Source: Candidatus Thorarchaeota archaeon SMTZ1-45 (lineage in GTDB: Archaea; Asgardarchaeota; Thorarchaeia; Thorarchaeales; Thorarchaeaceae). Taken from it: a stretch of 64,000 bases of DNA. The stretch is from assembly GCA_001563335.1 (NCBI GenBank), contig LRSL01000081.1:1-64000 (forward strand), in the 5' to 3' direction. The number at the start of each line of letters is the position of its first letter. The first letter of the stretch is position 1. Below, piece after piece: positions 20,223 to 29,572 of the stretch. The position numbers and the translations under genes were made by a program. The notes below the pieces were generated by a model. The model did not search any database. It saw nothing but the letters and a program-made list of their open reading frames with translations, and was not told where the DNA came from.

Positions 20223-22030
20223 TAGTTGACAAGTTTAGATGTAGACCAAAGGACTGCACTCATGAGTGCCAGAGATTCTGTCCAAGGGTTAGAACTGGTG
20301 ATGAAACAGTTATCTTTCCTGATGGGCAGGACAAACCACCTGTCATAGTGGAATCTCTATGTTCTGGAGAGGCTATCTGTGTCAAGAAGTGTCCATATGA
20401 TGTCATTCGAATAGTAAACCTGCCCGAGGAGTTGGAAACCGATACAAGCCATCGGTATAGTGTCAACGGATTCAAGCTTTTCAGACTTCCAGTACCCAAA
20501 GATAGCCAAGTGTTAGGACTTATTGGACCAAACGGTGTTGGAAAGACAACAGCGATTAGGATACTTGCTGGTGAGATGGTTCCTAATCTAGGAAGGTTTG
20601 ACAATCCCCCAAGTTGGGATGAGATCATTCCAGAATTTCGTGGTTCTGAGCTGCAACCATTCTTTGAGAAGATTCAGGCTGGTACGCTTGTTCCCGTTCT
20701 GAAGCCTCAGAACATCACAGACCTACCTAAGGTAAAAGATCTAGCTGACAGACCCATCAGTGAATTACTAGAGTCCTCCGATTCATCAGGTCGATTGAAA
20801 GAGCTCAAGAATGACATGAGTCTCAATGAGATTTGGGACCGCCCCATAAAGTATCTTAGTGGTGGAGAGCTTCAACGAGTTGCTGTCACAGCAGCTATTG
20901 TCCGTGATGGAAACATCTACTTCTTTGACGAACCAACCGCTTATTTAGACGTTAGAGAGCGTCTTCGGATGGCTCGTGCAATTCGCAAGCTGTCATCTCT
21001 GGGAAAAACAGTAGTTGTTGTTGAGCATGATCTTTCGATCTTAGATTATGTGTCAGATTTGGTCTGCATGTTCTACGGAAATCCTGGTGTCTATGGTATT
21101 GTTTCACATCCACATGGAACCCGTGTTGGTGTAAACATCTTCCTGGACGGGTTCATTCCAGATGAAAATATGCGTTTTCGTGATACAGCAATCTCATTCA
21201 AGGGAATGACTGCTGACGATGAGGAGTACCTCTCACGTGAAGCCATGGTTGAATATGGAAACATGAAGAAGAGCTTCGAGGACTTCACACTTGAGATAAA
21301 GGGCAGTCGTGTTTCAAAGGGTCAGATTGTTGGTATCCTGGGTCCAAATGGAATTGGAAAGACAACGTTTGTAAGAATGCTAGCAGGAGAGTTGGAGCCT
21401 GATGAGGGCGAAGCTCCCAAGAAGACAGTCACCGGTCTTGACTTAAAGATTAGTTACAAACCTCAGTACATTCCAGCTGACTTTGATGGCAGTTTGAGAA
21501 TGTATCTACGAAAAGCTGGAGGCACTACGGTCGACTCTGCAGATTTCAAGACCTCTGTTATTAAGAAACTTGAACTTGAGCATCTCATGGAACATCAGAT
21601 ACCTGACCTTAGTGGAGGAGAGATGCAAAGAGCAGCTATTGCTGCATGTCTAGCTCGTGAGGCTGACATTTACCTCTTTGACGAACCATCTGCCTTTCTT
21701 GACATAGAGCAGAGACTTGCAAGCTCCCGTGCAATTCGTCGAATGGTTAGAACCAGTATGAAGACTGCTTTCATAGTCGAACACTCGATTCTGATGGCGG
21801 ACTATCTTAGTGATAGTCTCGTCGTGTTTGGAGGAGTTCCTGGAAAATCGGGTGTGGCATCCTCTGTCAGAACTCTCAGAAATGGAATGAACATGTTTCT
21901 GAAAGAGATGGGTGTGACATTTAGGAGAGATCCTCAAACTGGACGACCAAGAGTAAACAAAGACGGGTCGAAATTAGACTCGCAGCAGAAAGCATCTGGC
22001 GAGTATTACTACGTTGGAAAGGGCGATTAG
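20210..22030 (+). CDS. abce1: Ribosome recycling factor ABCE1 / RNase L inhibitor homolog
   Basis: MRIAIVDKFRCRPKDCTHECQRFCPRVRTG ferredoxin-like FeS domain, then twin ABC ATPases (GPNGVGKTT, GPNGIGKTT); start moved 30 codons in from ORF start 20120. Confidence 0.95.
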   Translation: MRIAIVDKFRCRPKDCTHECQRFCPRVRTGDETVIFPDGQDKPPVIVESLCSGEAICVKKCPYDVIRIVNLPEELETDTSHRYSVNGFKLFRLPVPKDSQVLGLIGPNGVGKTTAIRILAGEMVPNLGRFDNPPSWDEIIPEFRGSELQPFFEKIQAGTLVPVLKPQNITDLPKVKDLADRPISELLESSDSSGRLKELKNDMSLNEIWDRPIKYLSGGELQRVAVTAAIVRDGNIYFFDEPTAYLDVRERLRMARAIRKLSSLGKTVVVVEHDLSILDYVSDLVCMFYGNPGVYGIVSHPHGTRVGVNIFLDGFIPDENMRFRDTAISFKGMTADDEEYLSREAMVEYGNMKKSFEDFTLEIKGSRVSKGQIVGILGPNGIGKTTFVRMLAGELEPDEGEAPKKTVTGLDLKISYKPQYIPADFDGSLRMYLRKAGGTTVDSADFKTSVIKKLELEHLMEHQIPDLSGGEMQRAAIAACLAREADIYLFDEPSAFLDIEQRLASSRAIRRMVRTSMKTAFIVEHSILMADYLSDSLVVFGGVPGKSGVASSVRTLRNGMNMFLKEMGVTFRRDPQTGRPRVNKDGSKLDSQQKASGEYYYVGKGD

Positions 22031-22071
22031 CAGTATGGTTACCCGTCATGTTTCACAATTTTGATTTTACA

Positions 22072-22209
22072 GTTTCCACACCGATTGGTATCAAGAATTG
22101 CCCACCCTTTATAGCTTCGAGCAAGTTGGATATTTCCACCCCGATTGGTTATTGCAAATCTTGGAGTCTTTTTAGTCCATCAAAGTGCTATATTTCCAGC
22201 AATGAATCC
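22072..22209. repeat. Degenerate repeat with 60-nt period (2 good copies, 1 poor), CRISPR-like geometry
   Basis: GTTTCCACACCGATTGGT at 22072 and ATTTCCACCCCGATTGGT at 22132 (16/18 identical); ATTTCCA at 22192, again +60. Confidence 0.5.
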
Positions 22210-22250
22210 TTTCTCCATCTTGGTATTGCAATAGGGACATGAATCATTTT

Positions 22251-23075
22251 CTAGCATAGTTTTCTGCTCCAATATTTCTTCCCTGATTTCTGTTCGTCCA
22301 TTTCAGCCAAGATTTTCACTGCCTCATTTCCGCATTTGATTACATCTGATTCCCCTTTCACTGCAAACTCATCGCGCACCCTGTTTGCGTATACTGCACA
22401 TACTGCACCGGTTCTGAATCCGTAGATGTTGCCTAATGTGAAGAGTGTCGCGGCTTCCATCTCAAAATTGACCACATTGGCTCTTGTGAGATCTTTGATG
22501 AGGGTTTCACTCATGCTTTGTGTATAACCCCCGAAACCAGGACGTGATTGTCCAAGATAGAAGGAGTCCGTTGAAGCGGAGATTCCAAGATGATATTTTA
22601 CTCCGACGGTTTCTGCTGCTTCTACAAATGCCAGTATGACTTCATATGATGCTGAAGCAGGATACTCTGGAGTCACATACTGCTTGCTTGTTCCGTCTAG
22701 CCGAACTGCCGCAGTGGAGATGATGATATCCCCAATGTCAATTTCATTCTTCAATGTGGCACATGATCCTACGCGAAGAAAGGTTTCTGCTCCGACATTT
22801 GCTAACTCTTCTATGACTATGGCTGTTCCCGGTCCGCCTATACCCGTCGAACATGCAGAGATGTCTGCACCTTTGTATTTTCCAGTGTGTGTGACAAACT
22901 GCCTGTGCATAGCTACTTCTCTTGATTCATCCCAGAGCGAGCTGATTCTTTCAACTCTCTGAGGATCACCAGGAATAAGTACAGTTTTTGCCACATCACC
23001 TTCCTTTACCTCAAGATGATATTGTTCCCTATCTTTCGTGATTGGTCGGGTGGCAGAGATCTTCTTGTCTGTCAT
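22251..23075 (-). CDS. udp: Uridine/nucleoside phosphorylase
   Basis: TVLIPGDPQRVERIS, STGIGGPGTAIVIEEL, FLRVGSCATL, VVNFEMEAATLFTLG. Confidence 0.93.
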   Translation of the reverse strand: MTDKKISATRPITKDREQYHLEVKEGDVAKTVLIPGDPQRVERISSLWDESREVAMHRQFVTHTGKYKGADISACSTGIGGPGTAIVIEELANVGAETFLRVGSCATLKNEIDIGDIIISTAAVRLDGTSKQYVTPEYPASASYEVILAFVEAAETVGVKYHLGISASTDSFYLGQSRPGFGGYTQSMSETLIKDLTRANVVNFEMEAATLFTLGNIYGFRTGAVCAVYANRVRDEFAVKGESDVIKCGNEAVKILAEMDEQKSGKKYWSRKLC

Positions 23076-23186
23076 ATGAAACCACTGTCTATTGGCATGA
23101 ACACAACGATTTGTTACTTTCGCATCACTCGCTAAGCATATAGGGGGATAACATCTTCTATTGAAAACTGTCTGAGGTCAATTGAC

Positions 23187-24074
23187 ATGGTAAATCTTGA
23201 TGATCTACAACATTTGAACTTGGGAAAGCGTACGCGCCTTCATCGTATGATGTATGAATATGGTCCTGGCAATGGGACGCTATTGATACTCCCTATTGAT
23301 CAAGGAATGGAGCATGGTCCTGTTGATTTCTTCACAGATCATGACTGTCTGAATCCAGAGTATCAGTTTAGACTTGCTGTGGAAGGTGGATACTCTGGAA
23401 TAGCACTGCATCTAGGTCTTGCTGAAAAATATGGTCCCAAATTTGCAGGCAAAATCCCCATTGTGCTGAAGATTAATGGAAAGACTCGTATTCCTTCTTC
23501 AAATGAACCTGTATCGCCTATGACTGGATCAGTAGAGGATGCAGTCCGAATTGGTGCAGACGCAGTTGGATACACACTCTATGTTGGAAGTCCAAAACAG
23601 CATACTGACTTCACACAATTTCGGAAAGTCAAGGAGGATGCAGAACGTTATGGAATTCCAATCATTGTCTGGGCGTATCCAAGAGGTGATGCTGTTGATT
23701 CGAAAGGTGGTCGTGACTCTCTGTATGCTATAGATTATGCAGCAAGAGTTTCCGACGAACTTGGAGCTGATGTTGTCAAATTGAATGTACCAGTTACAAG
23801 TGCAAAGAGCAGGTCGATGCAACCACCACCCTATGATACACTCAATCTCAGTACTGAGGACATGGTGGCAAAGGTTGTAAAGTCTGCAGGCAAAACATTG
23901 GTCATATTTTCTGGCGGTGGGATGGCCACCGATGAAGAGGTCATTGAACGCGCCAAGATTTGCATGGAGCAAGGGGCTACTGGATTGATTTTCGGCCGAA
24001 ACCTCTGGCAAAGAAACTGGGATGATGCCCTCAAAATGACAAAATTGCTCAAGGATATCATGTTAAAGGTCTGA
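23187..24074 (+). CDS. Class I fructose-bisphosphate aldolase, archaeal (DhnA) type
   Basis: LPIDQGMEHGP; GADVVKLNVP catalytic Lys region; IFSGGG; GLIFGRNLWQR. Confidence 0.92.
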   Translation: MVNLDDLQHLNLGKRTRLHRMMYEYGPGNGTLLILPIDQGMEHGPVDFFTDHDCLNPEYQFRLAVEGGYSGIALHLGLAEKYGPKFAGKIPIVLKINGKTRIPSSNEPVSPMTGSVEDAVRIGADAVGYTLYVGSPKQHTDFTQFRKVKEDAERYGIPIIVWAYPRGDAVDSKGGRDSLYAIDYAARVSDELGADVVKLNVPVTSAKSRSMQPPPYDTLNLSTEDMVAKVVKSAGKTLVIFSGGGMATDEEVIERAKICMEQGATGLIFGRNLWQRNWDDALKMTKLLKDIMLKV

Positions 24075-24155
24075 GAATCAAGTTTCGAAATTCCAATTAC
24101 TGTATTAACCCGATGAGAACTATTATATGGGTAAAGAATAGCCGAAGGACATGAC

Positions 24156-24175
24156 GAGCCTCAATTTTGAGGCTC
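24156..24175. promoter_or_regulatory. Inverted repeat GAGCCTCAA-TT-TTGAGGCTC upstream of fbp, candidate operator
   Basis: Perfect 9-bp arms, 28 nt before the fbp ATG and about 30 bp after a TATA-like TATTATATGG (24121-24130). Confidence 0.5.
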
Positions 24176-24203
24176 ATTAACAAAGATTTGGAGCGAGTTA
24201 CCA

Positions 24204-25352
24204 ATGGTTGAAACCACCATTAGTGTGATTAAAGCAGATATTGGCTCACTGGCAGGGCATATCGTTGTACCTGATTTCCTTTTCGAAGCAGCGCGGAAAT
24301 CATTGAAGGAAGGAGTGAATCAGAAAATCATCAATGATTTCTATGTCACTAACGCTGGTGATGACCTTGAACTAATCATGACCCACAATAAAGGTGAAGG
24401 CGCTGAGGATGTTCACAAACTTGCATGGGATACGTTCATGAAGGGCACAGAACTTGCTCGTGAGAAGAAAATCTACGCCGCTGGTCAGGATATCCTTGCA
24501 GATACATTCAGTGGTAACGTGAAGGGTATGGGCCCAGGCTCCGCAGAGATGGTGATTGAAGAACGCAGGTCTGAACCGATTGCTATATTCATGGCGGACA
24601 AGACAGAACCTGGTGCATTCAATCTCCCACTTTACAAGATGTTCGCTGATCCCTTTAACACAGCAGGTCTCGTTATTGACCCTAACCTACATGATGGCTT
24701 TAGGTTCATCATTCAAGATATCATGAAGGACATTCCTTGCTTTATTGAAATGAAGACTCCTGAAGAGTCATACGATGTTTTAGCACTTCTTGGAAGTACA
24801 GGTCGCTATACAATAAAGAAAGTCTATCGCGCAGATGGAATGATAACAGCATCAGTCAGCACCGACAAACTTCACGCTGTTGCTGGCAAATATGTTGGAA
24901 AAGATGATCCAGTAGCAATTATCAGGGCTCATTCAGGGCTTCCAGCTATGGGTGAGGTCCTTGAAGCATTTACTATGCCCCATCTAGTTTCTGGTTGGAT
25001 GCGTGGTTCTCATGCAGGACCTCTTCTTCCCGTGGGACTGAAGGACTCACGATGTACTCGATTTGATGGTCCTCCACGAGTTGTTGGACTTGGATTCCAA
25101 GTTTCAAATGGAGTGCTTATTGGTCCTGTTGACCTGTTCGATGACGTTGCTTTTGACATCACACGTCAAAGAGGCATGGAAATCGCTGACTATCTTCGAC
25201 GTATCGGACCATTTCAACCCCATCGTCTTGCTGAGCATGAGATGGAGTATACAACTTTGCCTAAAGTTCTCGCCAGCTGTGAGAATCGATTCGTTGAAGA
25301 AGAAATTGTACCAAAGACTAAAGCCAAGGATACATCTGAGTCTGCGGAGTAA
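24204..25352 (+). CDS. fbp: Bifunctional fructose-1,6-bisphosphate aldolase/phosphatase (archaeal, type V)
   Basis: VIKADIGSLAGH; GVNQKIINDFYVTNAGDDLELIMTH; GQDILADTFSGNVKGMGPGSAEM; EPGAFNLPLYKMFADPFNTAGLVIDP. Confidence 0.95.
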   Translation: MVETTISVIKADIGSLAGHIVVPDFLFEAARKSLKEGVNQKIINDFYVTNAGDDLELIMTHNKGEGAEDVHKLAWDTFMKGTELAREKKIYAAGQDILADTFSGNVKGMGPGSAEMVIEERRSEPIAIFMADKTEPGAFNLPLYKMFADPFNTAGLVIDPNLHDGFRFIIQDIMKDIPCFIEMKTPEESYDVLALLGSTGRYTIKKVYRADGMITASVSTDKLHAVAGKYVGKDDPVAIIRAHSGLPAMGEVLEAFTMPHLVSGWMRGSHAGPLLPVGLKDSRCTRFDGPPRVVGLGFQVSNGVLIGPVDLFDDVAFDITRQRGMEIADYLRRIGPFQPHRLAEHEMEYTTLPKVLASCENRFVEEEIVPKTKAKDTSESAE

Positions 25353-25409
25353 ATGAGAAGGGACCATCAGTCTCTTTACTCTTCATTTAAAATGCACATA
25401 CTTGCCCAT

Positions 25410-25709
25410 CTATCCAGTTCTTTTAATGATATGATAACCGAACTGAGTCTTTACAGGGTCTCTGGTCATTGCACCAACACTAAGGGCAAACGCAGCTCTT
25501 TCAAATTCAGGGACCATTTGACCCTTAGTGAACCATCCAAGGTCTCCACCCCTCTTCTTAGAAGAACATGAGCTATACTGTTTTGCTATGTGTCCGAAGT
25601 CCTCACCCTCAGCAATTCTACTTATCATGGCGAGGGCTTGACTATGTTTATCTACCAGAATATGGCTCGCCCTGATCTTTCCAGCTTTTCCTTTCGCCAT
25701 TGAAATCAC
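25410..25709 (-). CDS. Parvulin-type peptidylprolyl isomerase
   Basis: IRASHILVDKHSQA, CSSKKRGGDLGWFTKGQMVPEFERAAFAL, GYHIIKRTG. Confidence 0.93.
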   Translation of the reverse strand: MISMAKGKAGKIRASHILVDKHSQALAMISRIAEGEDFGHIAKQYSSCSSKKRGGDLGWFTKGQMVPEFERAAFALSVGAMTRDPVKTQFGYHIIKRTG

Positions 25710-25823
25710 CCAGATTGTGTGATAGCCACCAGTGATGTAGTCTTAAACTTGTCCTAGGTTTCCCCTATCAGAGTTTTTATTTCGAACTATGCGTTAACCT
25801 CGACACTTGTAGGTTGATGCCAC

Positions 25824-26864
25824 ATGAAAGCAGCAGTATTCCACGAATATGGTTCCCCGGAGGTTCTCAAGTATGAAGACTTTCCAATTCCTGAAATTGG
25901 GTCAAATCAAGTGCTTGTGGAGGTGAAAGCTGTCGCTCTCAACCATTTGGATCTGCTTGTGCGTAAAGGGATTCCAGGGTTAAAATTAGAGCTGCCCCAC
26001 ATTCTTGGGAGTGATATTTCTGGAATAATCAAGGAAACAGGTAGTGCTGTTGCAGAAGGTCTTTACGCGAGTCAAAAAGTGATTATTGATCCTAATCTTT
26101 CATGTGGGGTCTGTGAATTTTGCATTCGTGGAGAGGAATCACTCTGCGTTGATTATGGAATACTCGGCGAACATTCTCGTGGAGGATATGCTGACTTTAT
26201 CTCAGTGGATGAGAAGAATATCATACCTATTCCAGAATACAGTGAACTCGATTTTAGTCAAGCCGCTGCAGTTCCACTCACATTTATGACAGCTTGGCGC
26301 ATGTTAGTTACTAAAGCCAGAGTAAGACCTGGTGATGATGTTCTGATTCTTGGAATCGGTGGTGGAGTGGCTTTAGCTGCATTACAGATTGCAAAGACTG
26401 CAGGTGCTCGAGTTCTCGTTACAAGCTCGACTGATGAGAAGTTAGAGAAAGCAATCGAATTAGGGGCATCTGTTGGCATTAATTACAAAACGAATCCTGA
26501 CTTCCACAAAGAGGTTTGGAATTTCACTAATCGGAGAGGTGTTGACATTGTTGTTGACTCGGTTGGTGAAGCAACTTGGGAGAAAAGTCTTCGAAGCCTA
26601 TCCAAAGGAGGGAAGCTTGTGACTTGTGGTGCAACTACTGGACCCAATGCAACAACAAATCTCAATTTGCTGTTCTGGAAGCAACTCGAAATCCTTGGGT
26701 CGACTATGGGAAGTCGTTCTGAACTTCGTGATGTCCTAAAACTTGTATGGAATGGACAGCTCAACCCCGTCGTTGATCGTATTCTTCCGTTGTCAAAAGC
26801 CCAGAAAGCTCATGAGATTCTTGAAAAGAGTGAGCAGTTTGGCAAACTTGTTCTAAAACCATAA
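25824..26864 (+). CDS. Zinc-binding alcohol dehydrogenase / quinone oxidoreductase family
   Basis: MKAAVFHEYGSPEVLKYEDFP; GSDISGIIKETG; CGVCEFCIRGEESLC; VLILGIGGGVALAA. Confidence 0.9.
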   Translation: MKAAVFHEYGSPEVLKYEDFPIPEIGSNQVLVEVKAVALNHLDLLVRKGIPGLKLELPHILGSDISGIIKETGSAVAEGLYASQKVIIDPNLSCGVCEFCIRGEESLCVDYGILGEHSRGGYADFISVDEKNIIPIPEYSELDFSQAAAVPLTFMTAWRMLVTKARVRPGDDVLILGIGGGVALAALQIAKTAGARVLVTSSTDEKLEKAIELGASVGINYKTNPDFHKEVWNFTNRRGVDIVVDSVGEATWEKSLRSLSKGGKLVTCGATTGPNATTNLNLLFWKQLEILGSTMGSRSELRDVLKLVWNGQLNPVVDRILPLSKAQKAHEILEKSEQFGKLVLKP

Positions 26865-26945
26865 CCAACCTAGTAATACCCTGATACGCACTACAATCAG
26901 ACACCCTTTCATTATGTACTTTGTATTGAAGTGTCTTGGTGTAGA

Positions 26946-27170
26946 ATGAGAGTCGTCACTATATGTCTCCCAGAATCTTATGTTGAAGGAGTAGATGAGC
27001 TGATAATCCAAAACAAATATCCCAATCGCTCAGAAGTCATCAGAATTGCTATACGAGATCTACTTGTTGACGAGCTCTGGGGGGACCGTAAGCCCTCTAG
27101 CAGCCTGCCGCTCGTTGCGCAACTTCAGAAACTTGCTCTCATGCAGGATCCACCTCAAAAACCAACATAA
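26946..27170 (+). CDS. Ribbon-helix-helix (CopG-like) transcriptional regulator
   Basis: MRVVTICLPESYVEGVDELIIQNKYPNRSEVIRIAIRDLL; start moved to the internal ATG. Confidence 0.8.
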   Translation: MRVVTICLPESYVEGVDELIIQNKYPNRSEVIRIAIRDLLVDELWGDRKPSSSLPLVAQLQKLALMQDPPQKPT

Positions 27171-27220
27171 AGATAGATACAACTGAGCTATCTTTTTCTA
27201 TAACTACACGCAACAAAAAC

Positions 27221-27850
27221 GTGAGCAAGACGGGGACAAGTATTGCTCTTTCTCGATTAGGAGCGAACTCGAATATGTCACGATTCTTCCGACGAAAAAA
27301 GAAAGACGATAAAGAAGTAGAACAAAAGCCTGATGATATAGTCGCAGTTGAGGTTGAAGGACAACCTGAAACTGAACTTGAGGTCGAAGCTGTAGGAGAA
27401 GAACCAGCTGAAGCTGAGGTTTCAAAACCGATGCCAGAAGGTAGAGAGGATACAATACCCTACCATGATTCAATTCAGGACCGTTTGGTTTACATGTTAA
27501 AAGATCCTGTCATGGCTGATGGTCTAGAGGGAACACACGAGTTCATGCTTGAGTTCATGGCTATGGGTGAACGATTCTGGATTGCTAAAGCACCCCTTGG
27601 TGAGATAGAAACAAAGATTGGAAAAGCGGCTGATGAGGACGCTCATATTAGAATCTCCAATGACGCTGTAAGTGAATTGCTCAATGCATCTACATTCTCA
27701 CAGTTCTCAAAGATTTACCTAAAATACTACAAGACATCTGATGCTGGAAAGTTCATCAAGATAGAAGCTCGAAAGCCAATCATTGACTTAAACCGTAGAG
27801 GTTATGCTAGGGTTCCCGTGTTGAAGTTACTTATAGGTGCTGCGAGATAG
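27221..27850 (+). CDS. Hypothetical protein, acidic linker plus possible SCP2-like domain
   Basis: FRRKKKDDKEVEQ basic start, Glu-rich linker, globular C-terminus with DAHIRISNDAVSELLNASTFSQFSKIYLKYYKTSDAGKFIKIE. Confidence 0.6.
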   Translation: MSKTGTSIALSRLGANSNMSRFFRRKKKDDKEVEQKPDDIVAVEVEGQPETELEVEAVGEEPAEAEVSKPMPEGREDTIPYHDSIQDRLVYMLKDPVMADGLEGTHEFMLEFMAMGERFWIAKAPLGEIETKIGKAADEDAHIRISNDAVSELLNASTFSQFSKIYLKYYKTSDAGKFIKIEARKPIIDLNRRGYARVPVLKLLIGAAR

Positions 27851-27913
27851 AGCTGCTCCTTAGGAAATAGAACACTCTAGCAATAGTTTAAAATCCGGCG
27901 TAATGACCATCTG

Positions 27914-28618
27914 ATGTATTCAGGTGGTTGTATCTTGTCACGTATCAGAACTCCAGTGGTCATAATCAATTTCAAGACATATCCTCAAGCCACAGGTGAA
28001 AATGCTGTAGTGCTTGCTAAGACATGCGAAGCTGTATCGAAAGAATTCAATGTACCTATCGTTGTTGCTCCGCAGATATCTGATCTGTATCGAGTTTCTC
28101 AGGTTGTTGATATTCCTGTATTCTCTCAACATATGGACCCTGGAGAGCAAGGACGGTTCACCGGTCATGTTTTGGGAGAGGCTCTTGTGGAGGCTGGGTG
28201 TTCTGGAACTCTTCTGAATCACTCTGAGAATAGAATGCAGCTCGCAGATGTTGAAATGGCTGTGACAAAAGCAAGAAAGCTGAACCTTTACACTGTTGTG
28301 TGTACAAACAATCCTAATGTGAGTGTTGCAGCTTCCACCATGAAACCAGACTCTGTGGCTGTAGAGCCTCCTGAGCTAATTGGCACTGGAATTTCAGTTT
28401 CTCAAGCCCAACCTGAAGTAATCCGCGGAACTGTTGAGTTGATTCGTGATGTGAACAAGGATGTCGTAATACTTTGTGGGGCGGGCATAAGTAATGGGGA
28501 TGATGTATCAGCAGCAATGAAGCTGGGGTCTCAAGGGGTTCTGTTAGCCTCAGCTGTGGCAAAGTCAGACAAACCTGGAGCTGTCCTCAGGAGTCTTACA
28601 CATCCATTGAGAAAATAG
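27914..28618 (+). CDS. tpiA: Triosephosphate isomerase, archaeal type
   Basis: VVIINFKTYPQATG; VPIVVAPQISDLY; FSQHMDPGEQGRFTGHVL; GTLLNHSENRM; VAVEPPELIGTG; ILCGAGISNGDDV. Confidence 0.95.
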   Translation: MYSGGCILSRIRTPVVIINFKTYPQATGENAVVLAKTCEAVSKEFNVPIVVAPQISDLYRVSQVVDIPVFSQHMDPGEQGRFTGHVLGEALVEAGCSGTLLNHSENRMQLADVEMAVTKARKLNLYTVVCTNNPNVSVAASTMKPDSVAVEPPELIGTGISVSQAQPEVIRGTVELIRDVNKDVVILCGAGISNGDDVSAAMKLGSQGVLLASAVAKSDKPGAVLRSLTHPLRK

Positions 28619-28673
28619 TACATTCCGCATGATTTTTCACATGACATAGAGCGCATCGAACAGGCGAGTTAAA

Positions 28674-29567
28674 TTGAAAGTGACTTTGGAGTGTGCTCAC
28701 TGTTTACTCGAAAGAGCAATCAATCAAGTGAAGCTAGCTACCGATGATCCCGCTCTTAGAATGAGAATAGTCGAAGCCATGACTCAATTCCTTAGCGAGA
28801 ACTTCAATGGTGATGCTGTTCCAAGTCATATTGGTACAGACAGAGATCTACTAGTCCAAAAGATGACTGGCAATGATCCATACAGAAACCTCAAACATCA
28901 GTCCAATGAGATGGCACTAAACATTCTTCCTGAACTTCAGAAACTTGTAGATGAGCATAATGACCCTAAAACACGATTTCGTATTGCCACTTTGATAACT
29001 GCTGCTGCTAATGCTATCGAGTTCGATGTTTCCGGTCGCGACTTCAGTCTGGATGAACTACGTTTGATTCTTGATAACGTTGAAACCGATCTTGTTATTG
29101 ATCAAGTAGATGAATTTAGGCGTCTAGTTGCTAATGTGAATGAGGTTCTTTATCTGATGGACAACGCTGGTGAGATTGCTTTGGATATGATACTTCTCAG
29201 GGAAATCAAACGCATTGGTCCCAAAGTCATCGCAGTTGTTAAAGGTGGACCTGTCCTCAACGATGCCACTATGATTGATGCTGATGAAGTAGGTCTATCA
29301 GAATGCGCTGATGAGGTCCGCGATACCGGTGCAGCAGCTATTGGTGTTAATCTCGAACGAAACTCTGAAGATTTCAAAAAGATATTCTCTGCTGCTGAAC
29401 TCATCATAGCAAAGGGTATGGGTAATTTTGAATCACTGACCGAGTTCGAACCTTCTTGTCCAATAGTTCATATTTTGAGGACAAAATGCAATCCTGTGGC
29501 TGAACACGTTGGTGTGCCTAAAAACAAGAACGTTGTCTTGATACGAACTCCACCACAAGTAGACTAG
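28674..29567 (+). CDS. DUF89/ARMT1-like protein (damage-control phosphatase family)
   Basis: ECAHCLLERA; DPYRNLKHQSNEMAL; VLYLMDNAGEIALDMILLREI; LIIAKGMGNFESL. Confidence 0.88.
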   Translation: MKVTLECAHCLLERAINQVKLATDDPALRMRIVEAMTQFLSENFNGDAVPSHIGTDRDLLVQKMTGNDPYRNLKHQSNEMALNILPELQKLVDEHNDPKTRFRIATLITAAANAIEFDVSGRDFSLDELRLILDNVETDLVIDQVDEFRRLVANVNEVLYLMDNAGEIALDMILLREIKRIGPKVIAVVKGGPVLNDATMIDADEVGLSECADEVRDTGAAAIGVNLERNSEDFKKIFSAAELIIAKGMGNFESLTEFEPSCPIVHILRTKCNPVAEHVGVPKNKNVVLIRTPPQVD

Positions 29568-29572
29568 CTGGT

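Noticed and set aside
22048-22242. 64-aa ORF over the 60-nt repeat (VSTPIGIKNCPP...DISTPIGYCKSW)
   Set aside because: Peptide repetition is explained by the DNA repeat having a period divisible by three; no start context or family support
23529-24011. 160-aa minus-strand ORF inside the aldolase gene
   Set aside because: Antisense to a confident class I aldolase; composition (Cys/Ile-rich) typical of shadow frames
27204-27473. Minus-strand Leu/Gln-rich ORF (LQLVLLLQLRPQVQFQVVLQPQLRL)
   Set aside because: Antisense of the Glu-rich linker in the 27221-27850 gene
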